Assembly (NCBI GenBank): GCA_011009095.1
Contig: VTPC01000946.1
Location: forward strand, 27,589-91,588
DNA length: 64,000 nt
Source: Ignelater luminosus
Taxonomy: Eukaryota; Arthropoda; Insecta; Coleoptera; Elateridae
Reading direction: 5' to 3'
In this document: piece by piece, positions 34,291 to 47,289 of the stretch
How the letters are laid out: each line of letters starts with the position of its first letter
How positions within the stretch are numbered: the first letter of the stretch is position 1
Made by a program: the position numbers and the translations under genes
The notes under the pieces: generated by a model
What the model was told of the DNA's origin: nothing
Databases searched by the model: none
What the model saw: the letters and a program-made list of their open reading frames with translations, nothing else

Positions 34291-35344
34291 TTATTCTATT
34301 ATCCTGCTAAATTTAATAAATTCGAGAAATCTGAAAGAGATTTTTTTTATATTGGACTGTTTCTCATGCATCACTAATCTTTGTTCCACAACTAACTATT
34401 TTTATGGACGTCTGTATCAATTTCGCTCACTATTAACAAGAAACTAGCACGTACACGCGTACACCCCCGACCACGAGTTTTGCTTAACGTAACCTATAAT
34501 TTTGTTTTTGCTGTATTTATGTAAGAAGCAAAATTCCAATAGTTGATTTTATGTAATCGATTTTAACTTTTCTTCAGTGTAATAATCTAAATCTTCTTTT
34601 TCAATAAAATCTTGATGTTTTGCATGCACCTTTGGTGTAATCGGTGTTTCTGGTCATTGTTGTATTAAATATAACCTTTGGCTAAAAACGCCTAGTTTAT
34701 GCCTGTGGTACATAAATAGCTATTATTTTATTATCATTAATTTTTCTAGCTTCTCAGTATTTTTTTTTCTTAACAGTATTTAATGTTAATCTTGCCCTTT
34801 CTTTATTTTTTCTTAAAATGGGAACCCTCAAAGTCCTATTCCAAATATGACTGAATCAGTTTTTGCTAGTAATGGTTCTAGGTTCGCCAAGCACTTTTCA
34901 ATGTGTAATCAAACCAAGAAATATACACTTCTATGCAGAATAAGTATGAGTCAGCTTCAGTAGGTAAGTTGTTTTGGACAATTTTAATTATACGATCATG
35001 GACTACTATGAACATTATATCACGCTTAGCGGTGTGATGCTACGTTCTTGCCCAAATTATAAATTATCTCTCCATGGCTAAAGAGATCCCAAACCTATAA
35101 CATTCACTGGTTATTAATTGGAATTCACCTTAGACCGCAATTTAATTTTCATTTAATTTTATTTTAGTGTATTCATTTCTAGTTTTATGTTTCAGTTTAC
35201 AAAACAAAATATACTGCTCATCTGTTCGTTAGGGAGGTGCTTTTCTCAGCTTGGTTGTGTTGTTTAAGATTCTGTAGTTTACAAGCCAATCATTATATGT
35301 AGCTGTGTTTGTGAAGATACAAAACCTACAGCCGCTAAAGTTAG
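34291..35344. other. AT-rich intergenic DNA, no gene recognised
   Basis: No coding remnant or repeat structure recognised between the integrase fossil and the next LINE fragment. Confidence 0.4.
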
Positions 35345-35900
35345 TTGGAAGTTGAGTCTGTAGGTGCTTTTTCCAGATCTTTCTCCATTTCACGCCGCTT
35401 TCAGAATATCTTTCCAGTACACTTCTCTTGGTTCTGCTGCCGCCCTCATTTCTTTATTCCACGATCTTTTATGCGTTTCCCATTTCCATTTACTCTTTTG
35501 ATGATCCTACTTTCTTCCATCCTAGCTATATGCCCCTATCATCTTAGCTGGACTGTTTGTATTGTTAAGTCTACTAAAGTAGTTCTATATTTAGATATTT
35601 CCTGTAGACTTGCTTTGTTTTTTGCGATTTTTCCTAGAAACTTAATTTTTACTGTATAGAGTTTTTTTTTTGTCTTTTTGTCAGTGTTTATGACACAATT
35701 GTGCGTCAGTGCTGGTTCTACGACTCTTCTTACTATTTCTAACTTAATTTCTTGGAGGACTTCTTTTCTGCTCTCAAGGCTTTGGTTTTTGTTGCACTAG
35801 ATAGTTTTCCTGTTTTTGATATGCTATCATTGGTTTTATCACTAAAGTATAATACTGCCGCTAGATACTTGGAATTTCTAACTGGTTCTACCTTTTTTTG
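35345..35900 (-). pseudogene. LINE (RTE-like) C-terminal fragment
   Basis: A minus-strand translation gives RKEVLQEIKLEIVRRVVEPA then LTHNC (about 35,700-35,780), matching the K-x-x-IY-x-x-I-x-P-x-L-x-YG-x-E block downstream of RT. VKIKFLGKIAKNKASLQEIS matches the AE-x-K-FLRRI-G-TR-DRIRN-E block. GHIARMEESRIIKRVNGNGK (35,460-35,525) matches the W-GHV-RM...RIPK-V signature before the terminal basic tail. It is interrupted by stops and small gaps. The fragment is 5'-truncated, as is usual for LINE insertions. The clade cannot be fixed from the tail; RTE-like is favoured by similarity to the longer copy at 58.8-60.9 kb. Confidence 0.7.
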
Positions 35901-38900
35901 GTGATATTATTTTTTAAATAAAACCAAGAAAGAATTAGATTAAATGAATTCTAAAGAAATCAAATAAGGATTTTAATTTGTGTTTTCACTTTTTAACTCA
36001 CACGGGTATGTTGGATTGTAGTCCACTTCATTTATTGTCGCTTTAAGATGCTGCTTTGCTCATAACGTAATGCACACACTATTTGAACCTTTTTGTTTTC
36101 TCACTTATACGCATTTCATATACAAAGATGCCATAAATTGTGCCAAATGTGATGATTGCGGTTTATCTGCTTAGAGTGTTCGATTTTATCAAATTGATTA
36201 ACTAAAGTTGTCTTAGATCTTACACGTTTTCAATGAAAACGTAAAACCTGAGTGGTGCAAAACTGCATAATGACGAGAACGCTAACTGTAAGCTGTCTTT
36301 TAGGTGTAGTGAATACAACAATATTCAAATTATACATTTGCTTTAGCTGTAATTGCAAAAAGAACTTTTCTTATCTGAAGAATGTATTGGGTATTATATA
36401 ATACCTCCAGCTTTGTTATTTTTTAAACCATCGCTGCCATGTTTCTTGTACAATTATTCACTAAATTAAATTCGTGACAGTTTAATTATTCCTTTTACTT
36501 TACCATGTTTGTAAAATTATTTCTATGACTGCAGACCATACCAGATAGCTTTAAAATTCTTCTTCTTACAGTCGAGATGGACGACAAACTACTATTTGAT
36601 AAATGATTATATTACTAACAATAAGTAGCTCTAATATTTATAGTTTGATAAGTTACACTTCAAGTTGATAATGACATTCAAGAGAAAATTATTATTGAAA
36701 CTTTAATGTAGCAAATTCTTTGATAATCTGATAATTTAAGAATTCTAACATCTAGATCTTGTTGCATAATGTCTGTGGCCACTTTGGAACACACGACGCT
36801 ATTTTTGCTTTATTAATCATTGATAATTCCCAAAACCATATCCAAATTTTGTTCTTGTTACCTTCAAGTCCTGAGATTCTGTGCTTTTAAGTTTTTTTGC
36901 AATACTTCGATCTGTTATGTTACTTTAAGTTTTACAATCCCCTCGACTCGAGTGTTTCACGTAGTTTGTTTAGTGTAGCACAAAACAGACTATCATTTCT
37001 AAATTTGATACTCTACGTTGATTATTGATTAAATACATATCAAAACTGTATTTCCTATAATTAGTGAGCAGCAAAAACAAAATTTATACTCCGATGCCAA
37101 GGTGCTACTTAGCTTCTCTAAATGCAGGCTGTAGCAGGAAGACATTTTTACATCTTTTTTCACCTTATAATAGTCATCAACGTACACATTTATAAAACAA
37201 GGCTTATTAACCTCACACCTTGCTTGATTATAAATAATTAACTACCGAATTAGGTAGCAGCTTATTTAATAAAACAAAAAAGAAGTTTAATTTACTACGC
37301 TCCACGATTCTTTTATCTAGAATAGATCTTATTGTGATAAAGGATGCCTTTTTTTAAGTCACCAAGGACTTTTCAGTATAAATTAAGAAGACGGAAATGA
37401 AATAGAAACTTCTTATGTGACTTCGTATTAGCCACATATTTACAAACATTTTATCGACGATGACAATTAATTTTGATTAAAAATAAACACTTCAACAATT
37501 CTGATTGACGTGTACGTTAACAGAAAAAAATGAGCTAAATATACCAGTAGTAGTAGTAGTTGGATAGTAGAAAAAAAGTTGCAGCAGACGACCTTAAAAG
37601 TATGTCTGGTCAAGGTAAAACAAGAATTGCCTAAGTTTTAAAAAATCATTTATTATAAGTTTAATGTATTTTGAAGTTCTTTAATTAACTAGAATGTTTA
37701 AATTAGGTTCTGATGAGCAAATTGAACTGCATTTTCGTTTCTTCGTACACTTCTACTTTGACCTCCTTCGAGGCGCAATAAAACCTCACGCTGAGTAGTT
37801 CTATTATGCTTTAATTATAGAGTTTTCAAATAATACCTCATTAAATTTAAAGCTATTAAAAATTAGTTGTATGGTTCAAAGGTAATTAAAATTTTCTAAC
37901 TCATAATAATAAAGTGATCAAACTTTAATTTCGCATGTGACAGGAAACCGTAATTAATTGTTAAAGGAAACTTAAGCAATACGTTGTTAGCGCCGGTTAA
38001 AAAAAGATCAAAAAAAAATCAATAAAAATAAAAATAAAAACAATAAAAAGCAAATAACTGTTTTTAACCTGGTGGGTAATTAGGTAAGGGCTCAAAATCC
38101 GTCTGACAGGACAGGCGAGGTCCTGTACATCACGTTTAGTTGTGAGAACATGTACTTAATCAGGAAATGAACATTTAATCAGTCATTAGTTTCTTTATCA
38201 CTCTCCTTATGAATGTAGTGTGATAAAATGAGATGCGAATTGGGGTTGATGTGCTGCAAATTGTTGTAATAATATAGAAATAAAATTCAACGGACCATGA
38301 CCAACATGCAAGTGCCTTTATACCTATGTTCGTGCATTATTGCAACAGACGCGGTGATTACATGCAATTATAGAATCTTTTTTCCCCATTTAAACACGAG
38401 TGGTCAATAAAATTACTACAATGAAAATATAGTACGTATTTGTATTTTATACAAAAAAAAACTAATGAAATAACTGGAATATGGACCCCACAAAAATAAT
38501 ACTTCCTTGTTTTGGAGATGGGAGAAAAATTTCATTTCACTTGAATAGAAATGATGTCGATAATAAGGAGCACGCAATTCATGATTAAATAATAGAGAAA
38601 ATGATTTCGTTTTTATCTGATCGTACTTGAACTAAAACGATTAGGTCAATATCGCGGGAATATTTCTAAACATCATGATCATGATCTTTTTTCCAATCTT
38701 TTCTATAAGATTCATAATTTTATATTAGTGTGTTCCGCTTTATGAACACTAATGTAGTTCTAGGTTGATATTCTATTAATAGGCATGTTTGAATATGTTA
38801 GACAATTTAGGCTAATTACATACAAAGGGTATTTTCTAAAATATGCAAATTACGTTTGAACAGGGCTGTATTAATAAAAATAACTTATTTTTTAATTTAC

Positions 38901-40215
38901 TTTTTCCGAAAACTATACGGTAATCAATAATATTGTAAAATAGAGGAAAAAACAAATTTAGAAGTAGTCAGTAATTAGGTATAAACATAAATCGAGATAG
39001 TAGTCTCCCTAAAAAATAATCAAATTATGTCAGCTGAAATCAGTGACCATTTTACCTCCACACAGCTGTTGCGATCTTGTTTTATCTCATTGGTGGCATA
39101 ATGAGTTTTCCGATTTGGATCAACCTCGACAATATATAATGCTTAATTATGCAAAACATGCGATTGCATATTCATGGAACTTTAAAAGATCAGAAACGTT
39201 GTTTGAGAGAAGATGCTCAAAATTCTGCTTTATTATATTGGGCTCCAAATACATGCCTCAGTAAATAATCCTAAGTGCGATATTTTGACATTATTTTTAA
39301 TTGAAATACTTGTACGGGGCAGTAGACACGAGATTAAAGAATCGCTATAGGCGAAGTAATCAATTGACACTAGTCGGTGGTGACTATGTGAGCTACGCAG
39401 AACCGCTTTGTCATTGACAGTAGGATTTTATGTCTTTATGGAAACACAGAAACTTTAGCCTGGTATAAATGCAATCTTGCTAAACAAAGCACCACCTGTA
39501 GTTTATCTAAGTATTTCAAATGGGATCCAAGTACTCACTTGTGATGTTACAACGTTCAGTAAGTTGAACTCCCAGTGAGATCTTAATTTCAAAACGGTCA
39601 GAAGAGGAAGAGCGTCTTATTGAAAGACGGTTTAACTGGGTAAAAGTTAAGGTTGTTTGTAAATAATTTTAAAAATGTTGAAATCTTTTTCCAAAATTAT
39701 ATTTAAATCGATCAAACCCAGTTTAAATAAAACGTCGATCTTGCTCAAGTTAGAATGAAACATCAATGAAAAACCAGTACATCGAGTGCTACGCGGTTGG
39801 GTAAAGAGTTCGATTGTTTTTCGTTCTCCTCTACTGTCATCGTTATTTAGGGTAGTCTGCTATCTTCCCCAGCTTTGGGAACTTTAAATCACAGAATGAT
39901 CAACTCGTCCAGCTCTCCAGTCCTCTGCGTTCCGGAGTTGGCAAGGCTTGACTGGAGTTCTACCTTAAGTGATCCGTGGAAAGTCTTGTCAAGAAAGGGG
40001 ATTGGTCACTGATTGCCAATGAAAAGCTCTTACCCTCGAGATCAGAACATCTCTATAGTTGGTGGTGGGAGGTACTAATAAGGACGAGAGTCAACGAAGT
40101 CATCATTACGATGACTAGAGGTGCGTGCAGGGTTTCTGTTCTGCTAAGGATCATTTACCAACCAGTAATAATTATTCACCAACGTCAAACTTATTACAGC
40201 ATTAGTCATTTTTAA
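35901..40215. other. AT-rich intergenic DNA, no gene recognised
   Basis: About 4.3 kb. Simple-sequence spots include TAGTAGTAGTAGT at 37,550 and an A-rich AAAAATAAAAATAAAAAC tract at 38,000-38,060. On minus, 37,100-37,230 has a short phrase NVYVDDYYKVKKD that recalls a Copia RT box, but the surroundings do not support it. Confidence 0.4.
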
Positions 40216-40570
40216 GTATCGACACCATCCAACACCAAAAATGTTTTCATTATCATCCAATAAATCATCCCACGACATCTAACCGCAAGCCACCACCTAC
40301 GAATATCATCCATCGCACATAATCATTACATCATTGACCGCCCCTAGTATCTACATCATTCATTCAAACTCAACTGGATTATCGTCAAACGCTTTCATTA
40401 TTATCATTAAAAATTCACTTCATCATCTTCGAACACCTTCAGCACTATCACCACAATCAACTAACTTCAGTCGCCTTTATTGCTGCTACTGTAACAACCA
40501 CCACTTCAGCAGCCGCAGTATGGCGTGTTTATCGCTTCAATTCCTTCAATCAGATTTTCACCATGACTGA
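40216..40570. repeat. C-rich, G-poor strand-asymmetric tract
   Basis: The + strand is rich in CAT, ATC and CAC triplets (for example CATCATCCA-type phrases) and very poor in G. This contrasts sharply with the surrounding AT-rich, strand-balanced DNA. It looks like a decayed (CAT)n-type simple repeat or a remnant of low-complexity coding sequence. The overlapping 78-codon ORF (40334-40570) follows from this composition and is not called as a gene. Confidence 0.4.
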
Positions 40571-43500
40571 AGAGAAGTACCACCTCTTATGGCAGTCACT
40601 GTTTAAGCAGACATTAGAAAGGAATTATTTCTGTTTGTCGCGGCAATGATGACTTAAGCTAGCTTATTGGGTACTATAAATAAAACTGCACTTGAAGAAT
40701 TGTTGTAGATATGATTCTAAAACTACAGACCTGTATTGAAGCAGGTCCAATTTGAATATCTCTGGTAGATCCCAATTTTCGGCCTTCCAATATTTTTGAC
40801 TTTTTTTATCTTGTCACAACTCTATATTGCTAATAATTCAAGTCTTGTAGGTCCAGATAGTGTTAACTAGTTAGTAGATATTATCAAAGTATTAATTGTG
40901 AGGATATTTGTTGGCCAAAGTGTTTTATTTGTTTTAGAAATGTTATGATGTGTTTTATCTTCTCCCCAGACTGTGACAGTGAAACTGTATTTAATACGGA
41001 TTTGTAGATTTGGGGTGTTTGATAAGGACATTTTGAACGGTATATGGTTATTTTTGCAAAGTTTGTGTTACTAAACATCTCCTATTTATATCCGGTGTGG
41101 AGTTGAAGTTCCAAGCTTGTTGTGACCACTTACCATTTGTTGTGTATCTTTTGCCATATTTGATATTAAGATGGTAAACCGAAACAAAATCTAGATTCAG
41201 TTCGTAAACTGTCTTAAAGAGGAACTTCAGAAATACCATAGTATTATTTGATAATTAGATGAGCAAAATTATTGGAAAAATTAGGAATCCGAGAAAAGCA
41301 CAAAATGTTGCCCAATTCCAAGTAATTTTGCAAAACAGATTCTAGCATTTGAGCTTAAAGCTTAAGAGCAAATTTCTATCTGTGTTAATGAATTCCACTT
41401 CTGATTGGTTTTTGAATTCGCTAATATATAGTGGATAGAAACGACAAAGACTTATCCGTCGGCGCTATAGCATTGTCAACTAGTTGGTTTATAACATACT
41501 TCAAGATATTTACCAAATTATGTTTAAAGTAAAATAAATAAAAAATTGTTAGGTCATCCATCCATAAGACAAGCTGAGTTTTGAGTTATTTTGGGCAAAT
41601 CTTATAATGGCTACAAAAAGATATTCATTGAGATAATGTAGATCATTGGGACACTCCTTTTTTTAAACAGTGGAGTTTTGACTGCGTGACACTTGCATCC
41701 TGTCTGGAGAAGCGATTAGAAATTTGTCAAGTTGCTCTAAGATGATACTACAACTCCACGCAGCGTCATGTTTCCAGTAAATCAAAATCCATGGTTACTA
41801 GGTAGCTAAGGTCATGTAGACTATTTTGGATATCCAGTTGTAATATGACTAATAAATAAATAAAATCTTTCGAAAACCTTAATGATTACTGCAGCAGTAA
41901 ATAGGAGAAAGGGTCTTGAAAGTACTGTTCTGGTGGACACTTTGCCTTGTTTTCAAGTAGAAACGACGGGCGTCCTGCTATTGTTTTGGTTACACAACTT
42001 TTATCCCGATATCAAGCAAGAATATTTAATATAAACTCATAAAGAATAAAGTCTAGTGCACATACTAAATTTCCAAACTCATAGATGATCCTTTATAATT
42101 CTGCAAGACTTGTTTTTATCTAGAATTGTGTTTATGGAAAGATCTAGTTAGATTTATGTTTCGTTCTTAATTTAGAGTTAGTAACTTCAGAAAAATGTTA
42201 CTCTACCTCGTCGATTGGAGGCCATTTAAAAGAAGAATAGAAGTTGATGTTTTCTTGTTAATGGAAACGACTCTGATTTTAAGCCATAATTTCTGGGTAG
42301 ATTTTGACTGACTGTAAGTATTAGAAAATACGTGTCATTTCCAAAAAGATTTTTTACTTTGTAATTAATATGCAGCATTTGCAAATAACTAAGGGTATCA
42401 GTGATGCTCCCTTTGATAGAGAAGATCAGAGTACAATACGTAATAAGCAAACGCTGTTGTATTGTTTATGTTGATGTTGAAATAAGAATAAATTTAAGGT
42501 CATGTCTTTTTCTTTAAAAAAAGATTAAAGCCAGCTTCGTCATTTCACTCTTCATTTATCTTGTCTTTAGCACCTAGTCAGGCAGAGTCTTATGAGGGAT
42601 TATAAGAGCCTAAGTCTCCAATTACAATGAGAGGCTTTGGGAGGTCTGTAAATATCTTGTTATGTAGAAGATGGTTTTAGATACCTATTCAAGAAACAGA
42701 TTAGCTCAAACGTCAGACATGAGAGTCGGCTAAACAGAGTCCTGCATTGTAAGGACGACAGCCTAGAATCTGTAAATTATGTAAAATGCGATGCACTCAG
42801 CAGTTGTAAATTGCAGGATCACTCTCGTAACTTTAGTCAAAGAGAAGTGTAATTTTGGAAATTTATGCACAAAGTATTTATTTATACTTAAATTAGGATT
42901 ATCTGCTTTGCGGAATACCTCCCCAGGGGAAGACAATTAAAATTGCTTATTGTCTTCAGATACTGCAAAATCTTAAACTGATCACAGGGTCGGATGGCAC
43001 AATTTTGAACCTACCTTGAGCCACGCTTTACCTGTAACGAAATTGTTGTAATCCCAAGGGTCGAAACGCGAGGTGTTCATTATTGATTGGAATCTGTACG
43101 TGGTTTTACAGTAATGCTGTTTCATTTTTTAATTGTAACACCAACGAAGCATTGCATATATTCGAAGAAACAAGAAGAAGTGACTTTTTCTGCAAAAGGT
43201 GTTTATGTCTGTAATGTTTTCCACAAGCAACCATTATTATTATGCCCTCATACTAATTCCAATTTAGATTTGTATTTTTTTCTATTTTCATTTGATTTTG
43301 ACTTTCTTCAATGTGAACTTTTACAAAACATTGCACTATACCTAATCAAAAAAGTTAAAGAGAAAAAGAATCGGTAATATGCTTATGTGATAATTTGAGT
43401 ATAAGCTTGTAGATTGGTTTTACGCTTTATATTTTGTCGGGTTTAAAAGAGTAATCCGAAGAATTACACGTCTACTACTTCTATCAGTAAACTGCTTCTT

Positions 43501-45960
43501 TAAGTATTTCTGAATAATGCAAGAACTATAATGATAGACGACGACACTCCGTCACTGGAAAAGCTGTATTGATTATTGCTATTTGCGACTTCATGCTGTT
43601 TACCAAATGTAGACTACTGACAGCTGAATTCAAGCTTCCTCAAGAAACATTATCCACATCATTAGTAAATTTTTCTATTGTCTTTCTTGATTTTGGCCAA
43701 AAAGATATCTTCTTTGCTGGAAAATTTATTTTACTATATGTCACTAAACATTTTGCTTTTTTTTGAGATACATACGTATGTCTTAGTGGATATAACTTAA
43801 AAGACTCAAGGAGTTCTTTACTAGAGGTTTGCTTTCGTTCTCGCGTTTCTTCCACAGAGACTTATATACTTGCCTAGTGCATGTAGGTTGTTATTCTAAT
43901 TATGCTATCAAACTTCTGCAATCTAAGCACGTAATACAAAAATATGAGAAGGTATTAACAATAATAATTAAAATCCGTGTCCTGATAAAATCGGCAAGAT
44001 GAATTGCCAAAAGTACTTGACGTGTTAACACCAATACTAAAGTTCAAACACCTCTTCATTATGTAATAAATATGGAAAAAAATAACAAGAAGGATACTCG
44101 TAGGAAATAACATTCAGTTTTAAGTTTTACCTTGGTTTTCAATTTCTCATGACTACATTTATCAAAATTAAGAAGAAAGTAAGATTTTGAGAAGTACTAC
44201 ATAAATATTCCTTTTAACGTTATCTTTTAAAAACACGCATAAATGAATTCCTTCAAAAAAATCTTGCCAGTCCTTAATTTTACCATTACCAATACCATTT
44301 CTGACAAGCATTCTTAAGATACATTCCGTTTTATTTTTAAACCGGGCACTTTAAGATTCCACAACCACATTAACCGTATACGCTCAACAAAAAACTAAAA
44401 AAGGAAACGAACCGCTAGCGGGCTGTTAACAACCTTCACAAAACCGCACCACCACAAAGTACGATCTTTAATTAAAACTAAAAAAAAATTAAGGCAAGCA
44501 GGAACAGGACAAAAATGCATCTCGATAGCCTTGAATAAAAATAATATAATTAGGGGTCTCCTCCTTTGAGTATTTTCGTGCTATTGGCAAGGGATCGATT
44601 GCCTTAGGGGAATTTATCCCTTCACATTTTTACGGAACGTATTTCTGCGAAACAACAAAACGGGGCTTTGTGGTTTTTATTACCAAATTAAAATTTGAAC
44701 ACGATTTTTATAAGCTTGTCCAGTTTCAAGGGCGATCCGTTAATTAATTAGTTAAAGCCAGAGGAGTTTTGCGGGTGTTGCTGTTGTAAATTATCAGCTT
44801 TATATAGTTGATGTCTTTGCAAGGTCGTGTGATATGACTTGAAACAATATAAGTTTTTTGTTGCAGGTAAACCACTATTTTGTTTGTAACGTAAGAATTT
44901 ATTGAACTTGGAGTTAATTATTTTTTTCCTATGGTATAGTATTAAATTATAGAGTTATATTTTTGAATAAGGACATTAATAGTTGTAATGAGTCACGATT
45001 TCAAATAAAGTGCCGTGATCAGAAATTAATACACTTTAAAAGTAATGGGGAATTAACATATATAAAATAAAACTAGTAGTCAATCAAAAGGTGAGATCTC
45101 AAAGCACGTCGTTAAAAAAATTTATGAGAAAGCCGTCGACTTTGAAATTTTTATTTATATTATTTTTGCAATAGCCAATACAACTAATCAGCTCTTAATC
45201 TCAAGGGAATATCAGTCGATACATACATGTAACCGTTTAGGAAAAATCAAATCTAAATGAATCCGGTTCTGCATGATCGATTTTATAGGAAATTTATGAA
45301 GTACGAAAACAGTTTGGAGCTAAATTTTAATTTGCAGAGATTAGCAGATCCGGTTTCTTGTATCTAGGAGTAAAGTTGAAGGAAATCTTATACACGTATG
45401 GTTGAAATCTGAGATTATTTGAGACCTGTTGTCTTTTATTAATTTGTATACCACTTCTTAATTTAATTCACTAAAATTCTAATAAAAATAAAACAGACGG
45501 TTCACATCCGCAATCAACTATTTTTATAGTTCTTTTTTCTAACAAAGGAATTTCAAGATTATTTCAAAAATGTGTAGAAAATGATTCTTTTAGTAGCAAA
45601 GGAAATCGTCATATCATCAACTGGTTTTTATTATTTCTATGTATTGTTCACTTTTGTGGGTGTTTTTGATTATAAAATCAATCGTATAAAAAAAATTTGA
45701 CGATTTTCAAGATCAAAGGTACCAATTGTTATACAACAGATTACTTGAATCCTTAGCTAAGGGCTATCTGTTTGTTAATATTTTCACACATCATTTCCTT
45801 TTGGAGGTCCTACAAATTGGTCAGTTTTAAGATAACATCGACATTCACAAGCATACAATTTGTATGTCGAACCGCAGAGGAAAGAACTTAAGAAAGTTAA
45901 ATAGAAACACAGACACAGTTTGCCCTCATACAGTCTACCCATAGTTTTAATATTTAGTGA
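40571..45960. other. Intergenic DNA, no gene recognised
   Basis: About 5.4 kb with short ORFs only (for example 41048-41239 minus, 42226-42450 minus, 43087-43377 plus). None shows a motif I recognise. No terminal repeats or arrays seen. Confidence 0.4.
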
Positions 45961-46200
45961 TTTTACTGTCTTCACAAAAGGGTCATCTCTAAACTTTGCT
46001 TACGCTCCCTATAAGCCTGCAACCTGGCTTCATCGGCTTAAAGCGCTTCCTTTTTCAACCCTCTTAAAGTAAAAACGAGTGTGATTGCCTGATGCCGTTT
46101 AAGATTCCCTTGTTTTGAGAATGGTTCAAGCTTTGCTTTCACAAGTCGGGTCTTTAAAAGACTTTTTTAGTCTTAGCCCAGCAAGCCTCAAACAGTGCCC
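45961..46200 (+). repeat. Diverged repeat copy A
   Basis: Starts TTTTACTGTCTTCACAAAAG and includes AAAGCGCTTCCTTTTTCAAC followed by CTCTTAAAGTAAAAACGAGT and GATTGCCTGATG. It aligns along its length with copy B (46897-47110) and more weakly with copy C (46555-46760). The family is not recognised. Confidence 0.55.
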
Positions 46201-46554
46201 TTGAGACTAGGTAAGGAGGTTATAACCACAATAAAAGAACATAATTTTAATGAAAAAGATCAAATTTGTAACGTAACCTTGCGTTACAATAATACTTTAA
46301 GATTAGGATTCTGTTATTTTGTCTTAGCCCGCTAAACTAAAAAGGTGACCTCGAGTGTGAGATAAGAAGATTATACTTGAATCAAGAAAAATAAAAGAAA
46401 ACTAGTAAAACATATATTGAAATCAAACCCAGTAATAGAAATCCAAATTGGTACAAATGTACTTAGAAAGTACATAAGCCGATAATTGTTTATACCCTTA
46501 AAACCTTATTTTGAAAAATTTCAAACGAAAATATGATTGTTTTCAATATCTAGC

Positions 46555-46760
46555 GATTTAACCGTGTTTACAAATGCGTCACCCTGCCCTTGTTATGCCG
46601 ACACGTCGGTTTTCGCTCTCCAACCTGCGGTTTTGATATCTTGCACCTTTGGTGTAACTTTCCGACTTTGGTCAGGCGACAGACCTGCGATCTGGCTATT
46701 TCGGGCCAAAGACGAGTCTGAAGTCTGACTGCCTGCTGCGATTTTCGATTAAGATTCCTT
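46555..46760 (+). repeat. Diverged repeat copy C
   Basis: Contains GTGTTTACAAATGCGTCACC, GGCGACAGACCTGCGATCTG, and CTGACTGCCTGCTGCGATTT leading to TTAAGATTCCTT. These are weaker versions of the blocks in copies A and B, in the same order and strand. Confidence 0.45.
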
Positions 46761-46896
46761 ATCATCCATTACCATTTTCAAGAGTACCAAGTACAAACAT
46801 AGGTCGTGTTTCATCCTTAAATGCCTTCCATTAACCTTCTTAAGAAAAATAAATTCTACTCTCCAGCGGCTTATCTGTGCCTTTTACATCAAGTAA

Positions 46897-47110
46897 TTTT
46901 ACTGTCTTTACAAAATGTACCATCTCTAGGCGCTCTCCTCACGCTGGCAAGCTGACATTGGTCAGACGTCAAGCCTGCGAGCTAAAACGCTTCTGTTTTT
47001 AATTCTCTTGAAATAAAAACGGACGTGACTGCTTGATGTGAACATCGTCTAGAGTTTCCTTGATTAACAGATTTACTATGGTGTTACGCAATCGGGCTTT
47101 GTCCTGCTTT
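46897..47110 (+). repeat. Diverged repeat copy B
   Basis: Starts TTTTACTGTCTTTACAAAAT. It shares AAACGCTTCTGTTTTTAATT, CTCTTGAAATAAAAACGGAC, TGACTGCTTGATG and TTTCCTTGATT with copy A in the same order, with substitutions and small indels. Confidence 0.55.
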
Positions 47111-47289
47111 AACCTCCTGAAGAGAGCTAATCCCAAACAGCTTTGTTATGTATGTAAGATTACCAAGAATAGAACTACAGAATTTGAATTGCTGTGGACT
47201 CATCAAATCTCAAACACAATTCTCGCCACATGCAATAATTTTCTTTAGATGATGATCAGATATTAGATTAGGATTTCTACTTTGGCGTT

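Noticed and set aside
35345..35659. 104-codon + strand ORF
   Set aside because: The minus strand here encodes recognisable LINE tail motifs, so the + frame is a shadow.
37090..37230. Copia-like RT phrase NVYVDDYYKVKKD on minus
   Set aside because: Only a short phrase matches. The flanking residues do not follow the Copia RT order, and stops occur in all frames nearby.
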